DNA of 64,000 nucleotides, taken from NCBI RefSeq assembly GCF_913777995.1, contig NZ_CAJYVE010000042.1, positions 1 through 64,000 of the forward strand, read 5' to 3'. The stretch is from an uncultured Pseudomonas sp. (GTDB taxonomy: Bacteria; Pseudomonadota; Gammaproteobacteria; Pseudomonadales; Pseudomonadaceae). Position numbers and translations under genes: made by a program. Shown here one piece after another: positions 1 to 7,706 of this stretch (position 1 is its first letter; each line of letters begins with the position of its first letter). The notes below the pieces were generated by a model that saw only the letters and a list, made by a program, of their open reading frames with translations, was not told the DNA's origin and ran no database searches.

Positions 1-34
1 GCAAAGCGGTCTTTTTGGAAGTATTCTTGCTCAT
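1..34 (-). CDS. Partial CDS, N-terminus of an unknown protein
   Basis: The start codon lies at 32-34 on the minus strand, and only eleven codons (MSKNTSKKTAL) are inside the window. A GAGGG ribosome-binding site sits about 8 bases upstream of the ATG, so this looks like a genuine start. The visible residues are Lys-, Ser- and Thr-rich and do not identify a family. Confidence 0.5.
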   Translation of the reverse strand, partial: MSKNTSKKTAL

Positions 35-150
35 GGTCTCGCCCTCGCTGTCGCTGACATCTATAGGATGCCACCGTGGCGCATAGACGCCTCGGCGGGG
101 GCGAGTCCATCCAATTACCCGGTCTAACTGTTCGATCAAGCGCTTTGCGA

Positions 151-181
151 CCGTGGAAGCGAGCTTGCTCGCGAAGCGGCC
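151..181. repeat. REP palindrome
   Basis: The core GCGAGCTTGCTCGC is a near-perfect inverted repeat followed by GAAGCGGC. This is the usual layout of Pseudomonas repetitive extragenic palindromes. It is extragenic, as expected for REPs. Confidence 0.65.
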
Positions 182-320
182 GGCAAAGCCAGCGCTTCTG
201 CCATGAACATGACGCGGCCTTCGCAAGCAGGCTCCAGCGTTCTCAAAGGTGTCGCAGGGTAATTCCGGCGCGCACTCGGGCAGCGTTCAACGCAGGCAGA
301 GCGAGCTTTACAGGGGGCGC

Positions 321-406
321 AAAAAAACGCTCCAGCCCTGCTGATTCACCCACGCCCTATCAGGCGATGTGGTGAATCAGCAGGGCTGGAGCACAAGGAG
401 CGTTTT
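321..406 (-). terminator. Long-stem intrinsic terminator downstream of the DUF1348 gene
   Basis: Bases 330-350 and 371-391 form a perfect 21-bp inverted repeat around a 20-base loop, and the loop itself contains a short CGCC/GGCG stem. On the minus strand the stem is followed by CG and seven T's (321-327). On the plus strand there is a CGTTTTT at 401-407. It should therefore stop minus-strand transcripts from the DUF1348 gene and may also work from the other side. The stem is unusually long and perfect for a terminator. Confidence 0.8.
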
Positions 407-498
407 TCCGACCTTGGTTTTACTCAAGGCCGATGGCTTCACGCCTCACCTTCCTGATGAAGGTGCTTGGTCACATCAAGGAACGTTGGCAGATCCTG

Positions 499-975
499 TT
501 ACAGACCCAGTTCAGTCAGGCCAGGATGTTCATCGGGGCGACGTCCCAGCGGCCAGTGGAACTTGCGCTCGCTTTCCTTGATCGGCATGTCGTTGATGCA
601 GGCGAAGCGGCGGTGCATCAGGCCATCGGCCTCGAATTCCCAGTTTTCGTTGCCGTAGGAACGGAACCAGTTACCCGAGTCGTCATGCCACTCATAGGCA
701 TAGCGCACGGCGATGCGGTTGTCGGTGAACGCCCAGAGTTCCTTGATCAGACGGTAGTCCAGCTCTTTCTTCCATTTACGCGTGAGGAAGTCCTGAGCCT
801 CTTGCCGGTTGTTGGCGAACTCCGCGCGGTTACGCCACTTCGTGTCGAGGGTATAGGCGAGCGCGATTTTCTCCGGGTTGCGGGTATTCCAGCCGTCTTC
901 GGCGAGGCGAACCTTTTCGATTGCCGACTCGCGAGTGAACGGAGGAAGTGGCGGGCGAGGTTGTTCGTTGGACAT
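499..975 (-). CDS. DUF1348 / SnoaL-like (NTF2-fold) protein
   Basis: This 158-residue cytoplasmic protein matches the DUF1348 (COG3558) group of the NTF2-like superfamily in length and pattern. It has an N-terminal helix ([15 protein letters not shown]), then [18 protein letters not shown] and [14 protein letters not shown]2-like folds bind or transform small molecules, but no reaction is known for this group. The ATG has a GGAGG site 8 bases upstream. It lies on the same strand as the TetR gene 295 bases upstream, though the gap makes a shared transcript uncertain. Confidence 0.85.
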   Translation of the reverse strand: MSNEQPRPPLPPFTRESAIEKVRLAEDGWNTRNPEKIALAYTLDTKWRNRAEFANNRQEAQDFLTRKWKKELDYRLIKELWAFTDNRIAVRYAYEWHDDSGNWFRSYGNENWEFEADGLMHRRFACINDMPIKESERKFHWPLGRRPDEHPGLTELGL

Positions 976-1270
976 GGCAGTGCCTCCAAGATAATTGAAT
1001 GATTTCGCAAGTTAAGTTTGGGTATTGCACAAGCCCTTACATCAAGGGCTGTTTGAACAGAAGTAAACGTAAAGCGTATTGCTGTACCCTGCATGCCACG
1101 CACGCGGCACCAGGCACTTCAAACAGTTTGAAGCCAGTTAACAAACTTATTCGAGGTCGCCAAGATGGCCAAACTCGAACTAGTGACCGCGAGCGTCGGA
1201 CAGGGGAATGCCTCCAGATCAATCGGATAGTTGCAACATCATCACGCGTTTCTTACACAAGCCCAGACCC

Positions 1271-1828
1271 TTATGGCAGGGCCTGTTTCAACAACAAATG
1301 CGCCACTTCCTTTGCGCTGTCGGCGGCGCTGTAGTCACCCATCACTCTGGCGGTGGTGATGGCGCCCTCGATCAGCACCAGCAACTGCCGGGCCAAGGCC
1401 TGCGGGTGCTCGACCTGCAATGCCTCGGTCAACTCAAGTACATAATCCAGCAACTTTTGCTTGTGCAACTTCGCAATCTGCCGAACAGGGTCTTCGGGGT
1501 CGCCGACTTCACCGGCTGTATTGATGAATGCGCAGCCGCGAAATCCGTCTGATTCGAACCAGCCTTTAAGTACCGTAAACATGCCGAGAATACGATCTTG
1601 CGGTGTATCTGCTTGGTCGCATGCCGTTCTGAACCACTGCATCCAGCGTATATCGCGCTCAATCAACGCGGCGGCGGCCACTTCATCTTTGGTCGCGAAA
1701 TAGCGATAGATGCTTTTGCGCGCGACACCCGAGGTTTTTACCAGCAAGTCCATGCCGGTGGCATGAATCCCATGTTGATAAATAAGTTGCTCGGCGGTGG
1801 TCAGGATTTTTGCTCGGGTGTCTGTCAT
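1271..1828 (-). CDS. TetR/AcrR-family transcriptional regulator
   Basis: This 185-residue protein has the TetR N-terminal helix-turn-helix at residues about 8-50 (ILTTAEQLIYQHG, then VARKSIYRYFATKDEV) and a helical ligand-binding C-terminus. Its effector cannot be read from sequence. I chose the ATG at 1828 because an AAGGAGAAACC site precedes it. A longer frame to 1909 would run through the operator palindrome at 1853-1866. The palindrome beside its own start suggests autoregulation. The downstream DUF1348 gene is on the same strand and could be co-controlled. Confidence 0.88.
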   Translation of the reverse strand: MTDTRAKILTTAEQLIYQHGIHATGMDLLVKTSGVARKSIYRYFATKDEVAAAALIERDIRWMQWFRTACDQADTPQDRILGMFTVLKGWFESDGFRGCAFINTAGEVGDPEDPVRQIAKLHKQKLLDYVLELTEALQVEHPQALARQLLVLIEGAITTARVMGDYSAADSAKEVAHLLLKQALP

Positions 1829-1852
1829 TGGTTTCTCCTTGAAGACTAAGGT

Positions 1853-1866
1853 AGAACGATCGTTCT
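1853..1866. promoter_or_regulatory. Probable TetR operator (perfect 14-bp palindrome)
   Basis: AGAACGATCGTTCT is a perfect palindrome 24 bases upstream of the tetR start codon. That is the position and size expected for an autoregulatory TetR operator. The assignment to this TetR is an inference from adjacency. Confidence 0.65.
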
Positions 1867-1963
1867 CCCTCGTCAAGCAAGCATTGGAAAAATGTTCTTG
1901 TGCCCACATGGAAAGTGACGAAAGGTTCGTCGATGCCTGCCTTTGGCAGCCCCACGCTGCGGG

Positions 1964-2410
1964 TCAGACCCAGATGGCATCCCACAGCGGATAGTCCCGC
2001 GAGCGACGCACCAACCCGGCACGCCGAGGGTAGGCGACGATCTGCCGGGCCAGCGTCAGCAGGTCGCCCTCGTGCTGTACGGGAAGGTCGTGGTAACCGG
2101 CCTGCCAGATGGGCCGACAGCTGCCCAAGGCACGGTTGATAGCCCGCGCGCTGCGGGCCTTGATACGTTGCACCAGCCGCGCTGCCGAAGCCCCGCGCAG
2201 GGCCACCAGCCAGTGCAGCCGGTCGGGCAGCACCACCCAGGCCAGGCTGTCGGCCAGGTCGTGTTCCTGGGCGGCACGCAGCTCATGCACCAGCAGCCGC
2301 CCGAGGTGGAAGTCCTGGAAAGGCGTGGTACTGGGTGCGGTCAAGGTGGTCAGGACGTGCACCTGATGCACGCTGGCAGGCTGAACGACGGGGAATGCGG
2401 CTCCATCCAT
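1964..2410 (-). CDS. RAYT-like (Y1/HUH) transposase relative with degenerate catalytic residues
   Basis: This 148-residue protein has the frame of the REP-associated tyrosine transposases: a WVVLP.xxHWLVAL block, an IWQAGYHD block and a QIVAYPRRAGLV block. In active members the first block carries an H-x-H metal site and the last a catalytic Tyr (as in DYI..NP). Here those read R64-L-H66 and Q123, so one His and the Tyr appear to be replaced. The ATG at 2410 has a GGAG site, and a longer frame to 2455 lacks one. The role is unknown; it may be a domesticated or decayed DNA-binding protein. Confidence 0.75.
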   Translation of the reverse strand: MDGAAFPVVQPASVHQVHVLTTLTAPSTTPFQDFHLGRLLVHELRAAQEHDLADSLAWVVLPDRLHWLVALRGASAARLVQRIKARSARAINRALGSCRPIWQAGYHDLPVQHEGDLLTLARQIVAYPRRAGLVRRSRDYPLWDAIWV

Positions 2411-2466
2411 GGCGGGTACTCCTGGGCATCGGGAGTTCACAGCGTAGAGGGCCATCCCCGGCAGAG

Positions 2467-2487
2467 CCCTGGCAGTATTTGCCAGGG
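2467..2487. repeat. Short inverted repeat between the RAYT-like gene and a small ORF
   Basis: CCCTGGCA and TGCCAGGG form a perfect 8-bp inverted repeat around a 5-base loop. It lies just past the stop codon of the 56-residue minus-strand ORF. It could end that transcript, although no T-tract follows, or be an element linked to the neighbouring RAYT-like gene. Confidence 0.4.
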
Positions 2488-2504
2488 TGTTACCGACATT
2501 TCAC

Positions 2505-2675
2505 TCAGGAAGCACGCTCCGGAACCGGCGCCGGGCGTTCATCCACCTGAGGACGCACGGGCCGCATGGGTTCGTTCTCTACCTGAGTGTTGGAGTCGAA
2601 ACCGGTTTCGTTGTCGGTGGTACGGGTCGCCGGGCACTGGGAAATATTGCCGGGTGCGTTTTCGTCGATTTCCAT
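2505..2675 (-). CDS. Small hypothetical protein, 56 residues
   Basis: I do not recognise this gene. The ATG at 2675 follows a GGGAGAG ribosome-binding site, which favours a real start over the longer frame to 2711. The product is hydrophilic, with Asn/Asp/Thr in the first half and Pro/Arg/Glu in the C-terminal half (RPVRPQVDERPAPVPER). It looks unstructured, has no signal peptide or membrane segment, and contains a single Cys. Confidence 0.5.
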   Translation of the reverse strand: MEIDENAPGNISQCPATRTTDNETGFDSNTQVENEPMRPVRPQVDERPAPVPERAS

Positions 2676-2764
2676 CACATCTCTCCCGTCTTGGATGCAG
2701 AACGCCTGCAAGCATGGGAGAGGTCGCCGACCGGGAAGTGCCGTGTCGGCGATGAATGGTGGAC

Positions 2765-3925
2765 TCAGAAATATTTCAACCAGGCAATGTCACGGCGCCG
2801 CGCCTTCAATTCGGCAAACCAGCGCACCGCCGGGAACAGCAACGCTGCCAGTGCCGCGCTGGCCAGCCACACCGCCGCTACGCTGTCGAAACCGAAGTAC
2901 TGGCCTTGGTTCAGCCCCCAGATCGCCACGGCGCTCAGGTAGAGAATCTTCAGCACGTAAAGGTGCAACAGGTAGAAGAACATCGGCGCCGCACCAAAGG
3001 TCACCAGCGGTTTGACCCAGCCGCGCTGCTGCCAGCGCTCGAAGGCGGCCAGCAACAGCAGGCCGGTGCCCAGGGTCAGGCAAGTGAACAGTAGCGACGG
3101 CGGGTACTTGGTGACGTTGAAGAAGCTCATCAGTGTTTGCACCCCGCTCTCCCCCACGGCCCAGGACTTTTCGCCATAACCATTGAGCAGGCGCAGCACC
3201 AGAAACAACGCCAGCAGGCCAGCGCCGGCGCTCAGCAGGCGGGTGCGGCGAATCGCGGCATCGGCCTGGCTGGCGAACCAGGGGCCGGCGGCGTAACCCA
3301 GGGCGATGATGCCGATCCACGGCAGCAGCGGGTAGGAGGTGCGCAGGCGCACGCCTTCGGCGAGCTGCAGCCAGCCGCGATCATGCAGCACCGCCCAAGG
3401 CACATGCATGGCCGACTCGACACCGAAATGCACGCCGTCGAGCAGGTTGTGCCCGGCGACGATCACCACCCCGAGCGCCACCAGCGCCGGGCGCGGCAAG
3501 TACACCAGCGCGGCCAGGGCGATCATGCTCAGGCCGATCACCCAGATCACCTGCAGGTAGACGACCGCGAACGGAAACTGAAAGGTCCAGGCGAAGTTGA
3601 CCAGCGTCCACTCCAGCACCACCAGGAACAGACCGCGCTTGAACAGGAAGGCCGATACGTCGCGGCGCCCGCTGTGCTTCTCGCCATACAGAAACGCCGA
3701 CAGTCCGGTAAGGAACACGAACAGCGGCGCACACAGATGTGCCAGGGTCCGGTTGAAGAACAGCGCCGGCGCGGTGGCGGTGACATCCATCGGGTCGGTC
3801 ACCTGGTGATGCATGAGAAAGGTCTCGCGCACGTGGTCGAGCAGCATGAACAGAATGATCAGCCCGCGCAGGGCGTCGATCGAGCGCAGCCGCGAAGCGG
3901 GTCGAGGTTGAACGGCAATGGTCAT
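2765..3925 (-). CDS. DUF1624 / heparan-alpha-glucosaminide N-acetyltransferase-like membrane protein
   Basis: This 386-residue inner-membrane protein has about ten hydrophobic segments. Its N-terminal signature, RLRSIDALRGLIILFMLLDHVRE, is typical of the DUF1624/YeiB-like group. Family members include acyltransferases that move acetyl groups across membranes, but the substrate of this one is unknown. The ATG at 3925 places the signature near residue 12, and a frame extending to 4174 would overlap dksA2 and adds no conserved sequence. The ribosome-binding site is weak. It lies 128 bases downstream of dksA2 on the same strand. Confidence 0.82.
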   Translation of the reverse strand: MTIAVQPRPASRLRSIDALRGLIILFMLLDHVRETFLMHHQVTDPMDVTATAPALFFNRTLAHLCAPLFVFLTGLSAFLYGEKHSGRRDVSAFLFKRGLFLVVLEWTLVNFAWTFQFPFAVVYLQVIWVIGLSMIALAALVYLPRPALVALGVVIVAGHNLLDGVHFGVESAMHVPWAVLHDRGWLQLAEGVRLRTSYPLLPWIGIIALGYAAGPWFASQADAAIRRTRLLSAGAGLLALFLVLRLLNGYGEKSWAVGESGVQTLMSFFNVTKYPPSLLFTCLTLGTGLLLLAAFERWQQRGWVKPLVTFGAAPMFFYLLHLYVLKILYLSAVAIWGLNQGQYFGFDSVAAVWLASAALAALLFPAVRWFAELKARRRDIAWLKYF

Positions 3926-4053
3926 GGAAAAACAGGGTCCGTTGTTCGAATAGGTGGTGGTAAGGGGGGCCTTGAGCCCAACAGGGGTCAGCCAGTCATG
4001 CGTTCCTGGGCTTTTGTTGGAGCGAGCGGTGTGGGTCCTGGCCTCCACGCAAA

Positions 4054-4461
4054 TCAATGGTCGCGAAGGTGTCGCTCGCGCAGTTCCTGGCGCTCCTTGG
4101 CCTCGATGCACAGGCTGGCCGTGGGCCGCAGCAACAGGCGCTTGAGGCCGATGGCCTCGCCGGTTTCGGCGCACCAGCCAAACTCGCCACGCGCCAGGCG
4201 CTCCAGCGCGGCGTCGATCTTGTCGAGCAGCTTCTTTTCGCGCTCCAGCACACGCAGTTGCCAGTGCCGCTGCTCTTCGGCGGCGCCGATATCGGCCAGG
4301 TCGCTGACCGGCTCGTACTCGCGCAAGTCGTCGAATTCCCCGGCGATACGCTCCTGCAGCTCATGGCGCTGGCGCAGCAGCAGTTCGCGGAAGTAGCCCT
4401 GCTGGGCGTCGTCCATGTAGCACTCGGCCGGCTGGGCCAGGAGTTCCTGTTCAGTCATCAC
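4054..4461 (-). CDS. dksA2: DksA2-type RNA polymerase-binding factor lacking the full Cys4 zinc site
   Basis: This 135-residue protein has the DksA coiled coil (about residues 30-90) and a C-terminal globular domain. Acidic residues D54 and D57 sit at the coiled-coil tip in the DxxDx position, with Gly where canonical DksA has Ala. The zinc-finger positions read C97-x2-T100-x17-C118-x2-A121, so only two of the four cysteines remain. That is the hallmark of P. aeruginosa DksA2, which works when zinc is scarce. It lies 6 bases after the carbonic-anhydrase-like gene and is the last gene of the operon with folE2. Confidence 0.9.
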   Translation of the reverse strand: MMTEQELLAQPAECYMDDAQQGYFRELLLRQRHELQERIAGEFDDLREYEPVSDLADIGAAEEQRHWQLRVLEREKKLLDKIDAALERLARGEFGWCAETGEAIGLKRLLLRPTASLCIEAKERQELRERHLRDH

Positions 4462-4467
4462 GGCCCC

Positions 4468-5028
4468 TTAGAACTCGTTCTGCAGGGCCTTGTAGCCGCG
4501 CACCAGGTCGATGTTGGTACGCGCTACATCTTCGGAGAACTCCGAGGCCGAGACGCTGACCGGCGGGAACTGGCTCAGGTCGGTGGCCGGGCCGATGCGC
4601 GTGGTGGACGGCACGTAGAAGCTCTCCGGCAGGTCGCGACCATCGACCACCGAGTTGTGGCGAATCACGCTGCCGTGGCCGACCTTGCAGTTGAACAGCA
4701 CGCTGTTGAAGCCGATGAATACCCGGTCGCCGACTTCGCAGGGGCCATGCACGATGGAGCGATGGGCAATCGAGCTGTACTGGCCGATGGTCACTGCGGC
4801 GCCGGACTTGGAGTGGATCACCACGCCATCCTGAATGTTGGAGTTGGCGCCGATGACGATGGGCTGCATGTCGCCACTGGCGTCCACTTCGTCGGCGCGG
4901 ATCACCGCATAGGGGCCGACGAACACGTTGTCCTGGATGATCACCTTGCCGCAGATGATCGCGGTCTTGTCGATGTACGCCGACTCGGCGATGACCGGCA
5001 GATGGCCGGACGGATTCTTGCGGATCAT
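4468..5028 (-). CDS. Gamma-class carbonic-anhydrase-like hexapeptide-repeat protein
   Basis: This 186-residue protein has the left-handed beta-helix pattern (IIQDNVFVGP, IGANSNIQDG, VGDRVFIGFNS). H72, H89 and H94 match the three metal ligands of the gamma-carbonic-anhydrase (CamH-like) family. The likely reaction is CO2 hydration, though some homologues are inactive. It sits between folE2 (10-base gap) and dksA2 (6-base gap), the arrangement of Zur-controlled genes in pseudomonads. It may replace a zinc-demanding anhydrase or use another metal. Confidence 0.85.
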   Translation of the reverse strand: MIRKNPSGHLPVIAESAYIDKTAIICGKVIIQDNVFVGPYAVIRADEVDASGDMQPIVIGANSNIQDGVVIHSKSGAAVTIGQYSSIAHRSIVHGPCEVGDRVFIGFNSVLFNCKVGHGSVIRHNSVVDGRDLPESFYVPSTTRIGPATDLSQFPPVSVSASEFSEDVARTNIDLVRGYKALQNEF

Positions 5029-5038
5029 GCACTGCCCC

Positions 5039-5944
5039 TCAGATCAGGTAATTGGAGGTAGAGGCCACGGCGTCGTGGGGATGCAGGCTTTCCAGGTGCT
5101 GGACGCTGACGCTGGAGGCGGCGAAGCGGTCCTGCAAGGCGCGCTGGATCTTGCGTGCCGCATCCTCGACGTACATCAGGTTCTGGCCGTTGAGACGGGC
5201 GAAAGCCTGTTCGTCAGCGCGCTTGACCGAAGTCTGCACCGGCGTGCCCAGGGCCTGTTCGGTAAGGTCGATCAGTTCCATCAGGTGCAGGCTGGCAGCC
5301 TGTTCCGGCAGGCGCACCTGAACCCGTGCCACGCTGCGCTGGCTGTGCGGCGTGGCGTACGAACCGTGCTCGCGCAACCACACCGCCACCTGTTCAGGGT
5401 CCACGGCACTGTGCCCGACGAAGCGCCGGCGAAAGGCCGCTTCGAGCAGGTGCCGCGACAAGGCCGCCGAGCACGGGCAGGTGGACGAGTACGTGACATC
5501 CACTGCCACATCCAGCTGCAGACGGCCCCCTTGCCATACCGCATCGACTTGCACCGGGTAGGCTTTCCAGCCACTCAACCCGGCGGTCACCAGGGCTGGC
5601 CGGCGGCATGGCAGATCGAAGCGCAACTGCAGCCGTGCGCTGCTGGACAGGCAATCGGCGTGGCTGACCACCATCGCCTCCAGCAGCGCATAGAGGGTAT
5701 GCGGCAACACCGGCTGGTGTTCGGCAAAGCCATCGAGCAGCCGGTACAGGCGCGACATATGAATGCCCTTGACGCTGGGGTCGGCCAGGTCGACCTGCAC
5801 ATCGGCCTGGGCCAGCAGCGGGTATTTCTGCCCCGGCTCATCCATCAGCAAGGGCAACTGAATGCCCTGCATGCCGACCCAGTCCAGCGGGATCAAGGCT
5901 GCGGAGGTCTCGGTCAGGGCTACATCGGGAAGGTAGGTGTTCAT
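5039..5944 (-). CDS. folE2: GTP cyclohydrolase FolE2 (type IB)
   Basis: This 301-residue protein has the FolE2 signature STCPCSAALSRH, in which the conserved cysteines are C156 and C158, together with KGIHMSRLY and the C-terminal GQNLMYVEDAARK block. FolE2 converts GTP to 7,8-dihydroneopterin triphosphate, the first step of folate synthesis. Unlike FolE1 it does not depend on zinc. It is the first gene of the three-gene minus-strand operon. A candidate Zur half-site lies about 55-70 bases upstream of the ATG. Confidence 0.95.
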   Translation of the reverse strand: MNTYLPDVALTETSAALIPLDWVGMQGIQLPLLMDEPGQKYPLLAQADVQVDLADPSVKGIHMSRLYRLLDGFAEHQPVLPHTLYALLEAMVVSHADCLSSSARLQLRFDLPCRRPALVTAGLSGWKAYPVQVDAVWQGGRLQLDVAVDVTYSSTCPCSAALSRHLLEAAFRRRFVGHSAVDPEQVAVWLREHGSYATPHSQRSVARVQVRLPEQAASLHLMELIDLTEQALGTPVQTSVKRADEQAFARLNGQNLMYVEDAARKIQRALQDRFAASSVSVQHLESLHPHDAVASTSNYLI

Positions 5945-5995
5945 GCTCTGGATCTCGGTCAGGCCGGAAGGAGACGTCCGGCCCCTGCTCGCTAA

Positions 5996-6016
5996 TTTTG
6001 CAACAATATAACATCA
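5996..6016 (-). promoter_or_regulatory. Candidate Zur box / promoter of the folE2 operon
   Basis: The AT-rich stretch contains ATATAACATC, which matches one half of the Pseudomonas Zur palindrome (GTTATA...TATAAC type). The opposite half is only partly conserved (TTGCAACA). It is the only AT-rich island between folE2 and the divergent transporter. Zur control is inferred mainly from the gene content. Confidence 0.4.
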
Positions 6017-6140
6017 ATGGTTACATCGACGTCACGCAAAACCTGCGAGGGCGAAACGCGGGGCCAGACACGTGCGCAGGCCAGTGCAACCCGGCATACT
6101 GCGCGGCCGTCGTTTCGAAACCGCCGTAAAAGGACCCGCC

Positions 6141-7034
6141 GTGGCCGTCATCCAAGCCATCCTGCCCATCTTTCTACTGATCGTGCTGGGCTATGGCCTG
6201 GGCCGCCGCCAGGTCATCGCCGGGGAAAACGCCAAGGCGCTGAGTACCCTGGCGTTCAAGCTGTTCATGCCGATGGTGCTGTTCACCGGCATGCTCAAGT
6301 CGCCGCTGCATGACGGCCTGGACCTCGGCGTGCTGGCGGCCTACTTCGTACCCGCGTTGCTGGTGTTCATCCTGGTCAACGCGCTGACCCACCGCTGGAG
6401 CGGGCGCCCGGTGCCTTTCGGGCTGACGGCGAGCTTTTCCAACAACCTGCTGATCGGCATCCCCATGGTCAGCACCCTGTTCGGCCCGCCCGGCCTGTTG
6501 TTGCTGTTCACCGTGGTCTCGGTGCACAGCCTGCTGCTGTTCAGCTTCCACTCGGTCTACGAAACCTTCACCGGCAGCGCTCGCTTCAATGTGCGCAGCC
6601 TGGTGGCCAGCCTGGCCAACCCGATCATCATCGGCCTGCTGGCGGGCATGGCGGTGAACCTGTCCGGGTTGCCGCTGCCGTCGTGGGCCGAGCAACTGGC
6701 CACCTGGCTGGCCCAGGCAGCCCTGCCCTGCGCCTTGCTGGTGCTCGGCGCCAACCTGTCGAGCTACCGGCTGACACCCAGCGCCGAAGCGCTGAGCATC
6801 GCCGTGGCCAAGCTGCTGGTGATGCCGGTGATGGCCTGGCTGGCCTGCCATGTGCTGGGTATCGACGGCATGCCGCGCAGCGTGCTGGTGCTGATGGCCG
6901 CCGGCCCCAGCGGCGTGAACGTGCTGGCCTTCGCCACCACCCTGGAAGACAGCCAGAAGACCAGCTCGGCGATTGCCCTGACGACGCTGTTCTCGGCCGT
7001 GACCCTGCCACTCTGGATGTGGCTGGCGGGTTAG
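6141..7034 (+). CDS. AEC (auxin efflux carrier) family transporter
   Basis: This 297-residue integral membrane protein has about ten hydrophobic segments arranged as two repeats. The family motifs are FSNNLLIGIPM in the first half and AAGPSGVNVLAFA in the second. Bacterial AEC members carry malonate, malate or other organic acids, and the substrate here is unknown. I placed the start at the GTG at 6141, preceded by AAAAGGACC, because the frame upstream of it encodes non-hydrophobic arginine-rich sequence. It is divergent from folE2. Confidence 0.87.
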   Translation: MAVIQAILPIFLLIVLGYGLGRRQVIAGENAKALSTLAFKLFMPMVLFTGMLKSPLHDGLDLGVLAAYFVPALLVFILVNALTHRWSGRPVPFGLTASFSNNLLIGIPMVSTLFGPPGLLLLFTVVSVHSLLLFSFHSVYETFTGSARFNVRSLVASLANPIIIGLLAGMAVNLSGLPLPSWAEQLATWLAQAALPCALLVLGANLSSYRLTPSAEALSIAVAKLLVMPVMAWLACHVLGIDGMPRSVLVLMAAGPSGVNVLAFATTLEDSQKTSSAIALTTLFSAVTLPLWMWLAG

Positions 7035-7063
7035 GCGCTGTCCGCGGCTGAAAATCAGCTCGG

Positions 7064-7627
7064 CTAGAAGGTCGCGGGGTGCTCCAGCCAGGCGAGCAGT
7101 TGCCGCACGCTGTCCTGCAAGGCGCCGGAGTTGTCCAGCAGGCGCACGTCGGGGGCCTCGGCCAGCAGCTCGGCGGCAAAGCGTGCATTGCGCGCCAGGC
7201 GCGCCTCGATTTCGGCGGGGGTTTCGCGGCTGCGGGCCAGCAGGCGCTGGCGCAGCACATCCTGATCGACGCTCAGCAGGATCGCCAGCAACGCCGGATA
7301 ACGCTGTCGGGTGGCCGGCAAGTGGCCACGCGACCCGTTGACCAGTACGTCATGCCCGGCCTCAAGCCAGTCATCGATCTGCGCCGGAATGCCGTAGTAC
7401 AGGCCGTTGGCCTGCCAGCTGAGGGCGAAGGCCCCTTGCGCCTGCAGGGCCAGGAAGCGCTCGACGCTGACCGCCTCGGCGGCCTCGCCCACCGCTTCGG
7501 CAGAACGGGTGATGACCCGGCGCACCACCTTGCAGCCCCGCGCGGCGAGGCTGTCACGTGCGGCGTCCAGCAAACTGTCCTTGCCAGAGCCAGAAGGTCC
7601 GATGAGATAGATCAGCCTGCCAGGCAT
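7064..7627 (-). CDS. phnN: Ribose 1,5-bisphosphate phosphokinase PhnN
   Basis: This 187-residue P-loop kinase has Walker A GPSGSGKD at residues 10-17 and VITR and YGIP blocks typical of guanylate-kinase-like PhnN. PhnN makes PRPP from ribose 1,5-bisphosphate, the end of the carbon-phosphorus lyase pathway or a PRPP bypass. The ATG has a GAGGACAG site. It is 79 bases downstream of a PhnD-like binding-protein gene on the same strand. No C-P lyase genes (phnG-M) are in the window. Confidence 0.88.
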   Translation of the reverse strand: MPGRLIYLIGPSGSGKDSLLDAARDSLAARGCKVVRRVITRSAEAVGEAAEAVSVERFLALQAQGAFALSWQANGLYYGIPAQIDDWLEAGHDVLVNGSRGHLPATRQRYPALLAILLSVDQDVLRQRLLARSRETPAEIEARLARNARFAAELLAEAPDVRLLDNSGALQDSVRQLLAWLEHPATF

Positions 7628-7706
7628 GTTCTGTCCTCGTGGCGGGGTTGCGACTGAAGCGGCGCATGGTACTGACTGCGCAGCAGAATCTGTAGTGCTG
7701 CCGTGC

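Larger units (their letters stand above)
35..498. other. Intergenic region with a REP palindrome and a terminator
   Basis: This 464-base gap separates the partial gene from the DUF1348 gene. It holds a REP element near 151-181 and a long terminator hairpin near 321-406, each listed separately. I see no convincing coding sequence: the short open frames here lack ribosome-binding sites and resemble no family. Confidence 0.6.

Noticed and set aside
1165..1230. 21-codon ORF with GAGG upstream between DUF1348 and tetR
   Set aside because: It is too short to judge, with no homologue recognised; the ribosome-binding site match could be chance. The surrounding 976-1270 gap shows nothing else clear.
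3137..4396. Long plus-strand open frame of about 419 codons
   Set aside because: It lies antisense to the DUF1624 and dksA2 genes. Its Gln/Arg/His-rich product is the usual mirror of GC-rich codon bias, with no ribosome-binding site or family motif.
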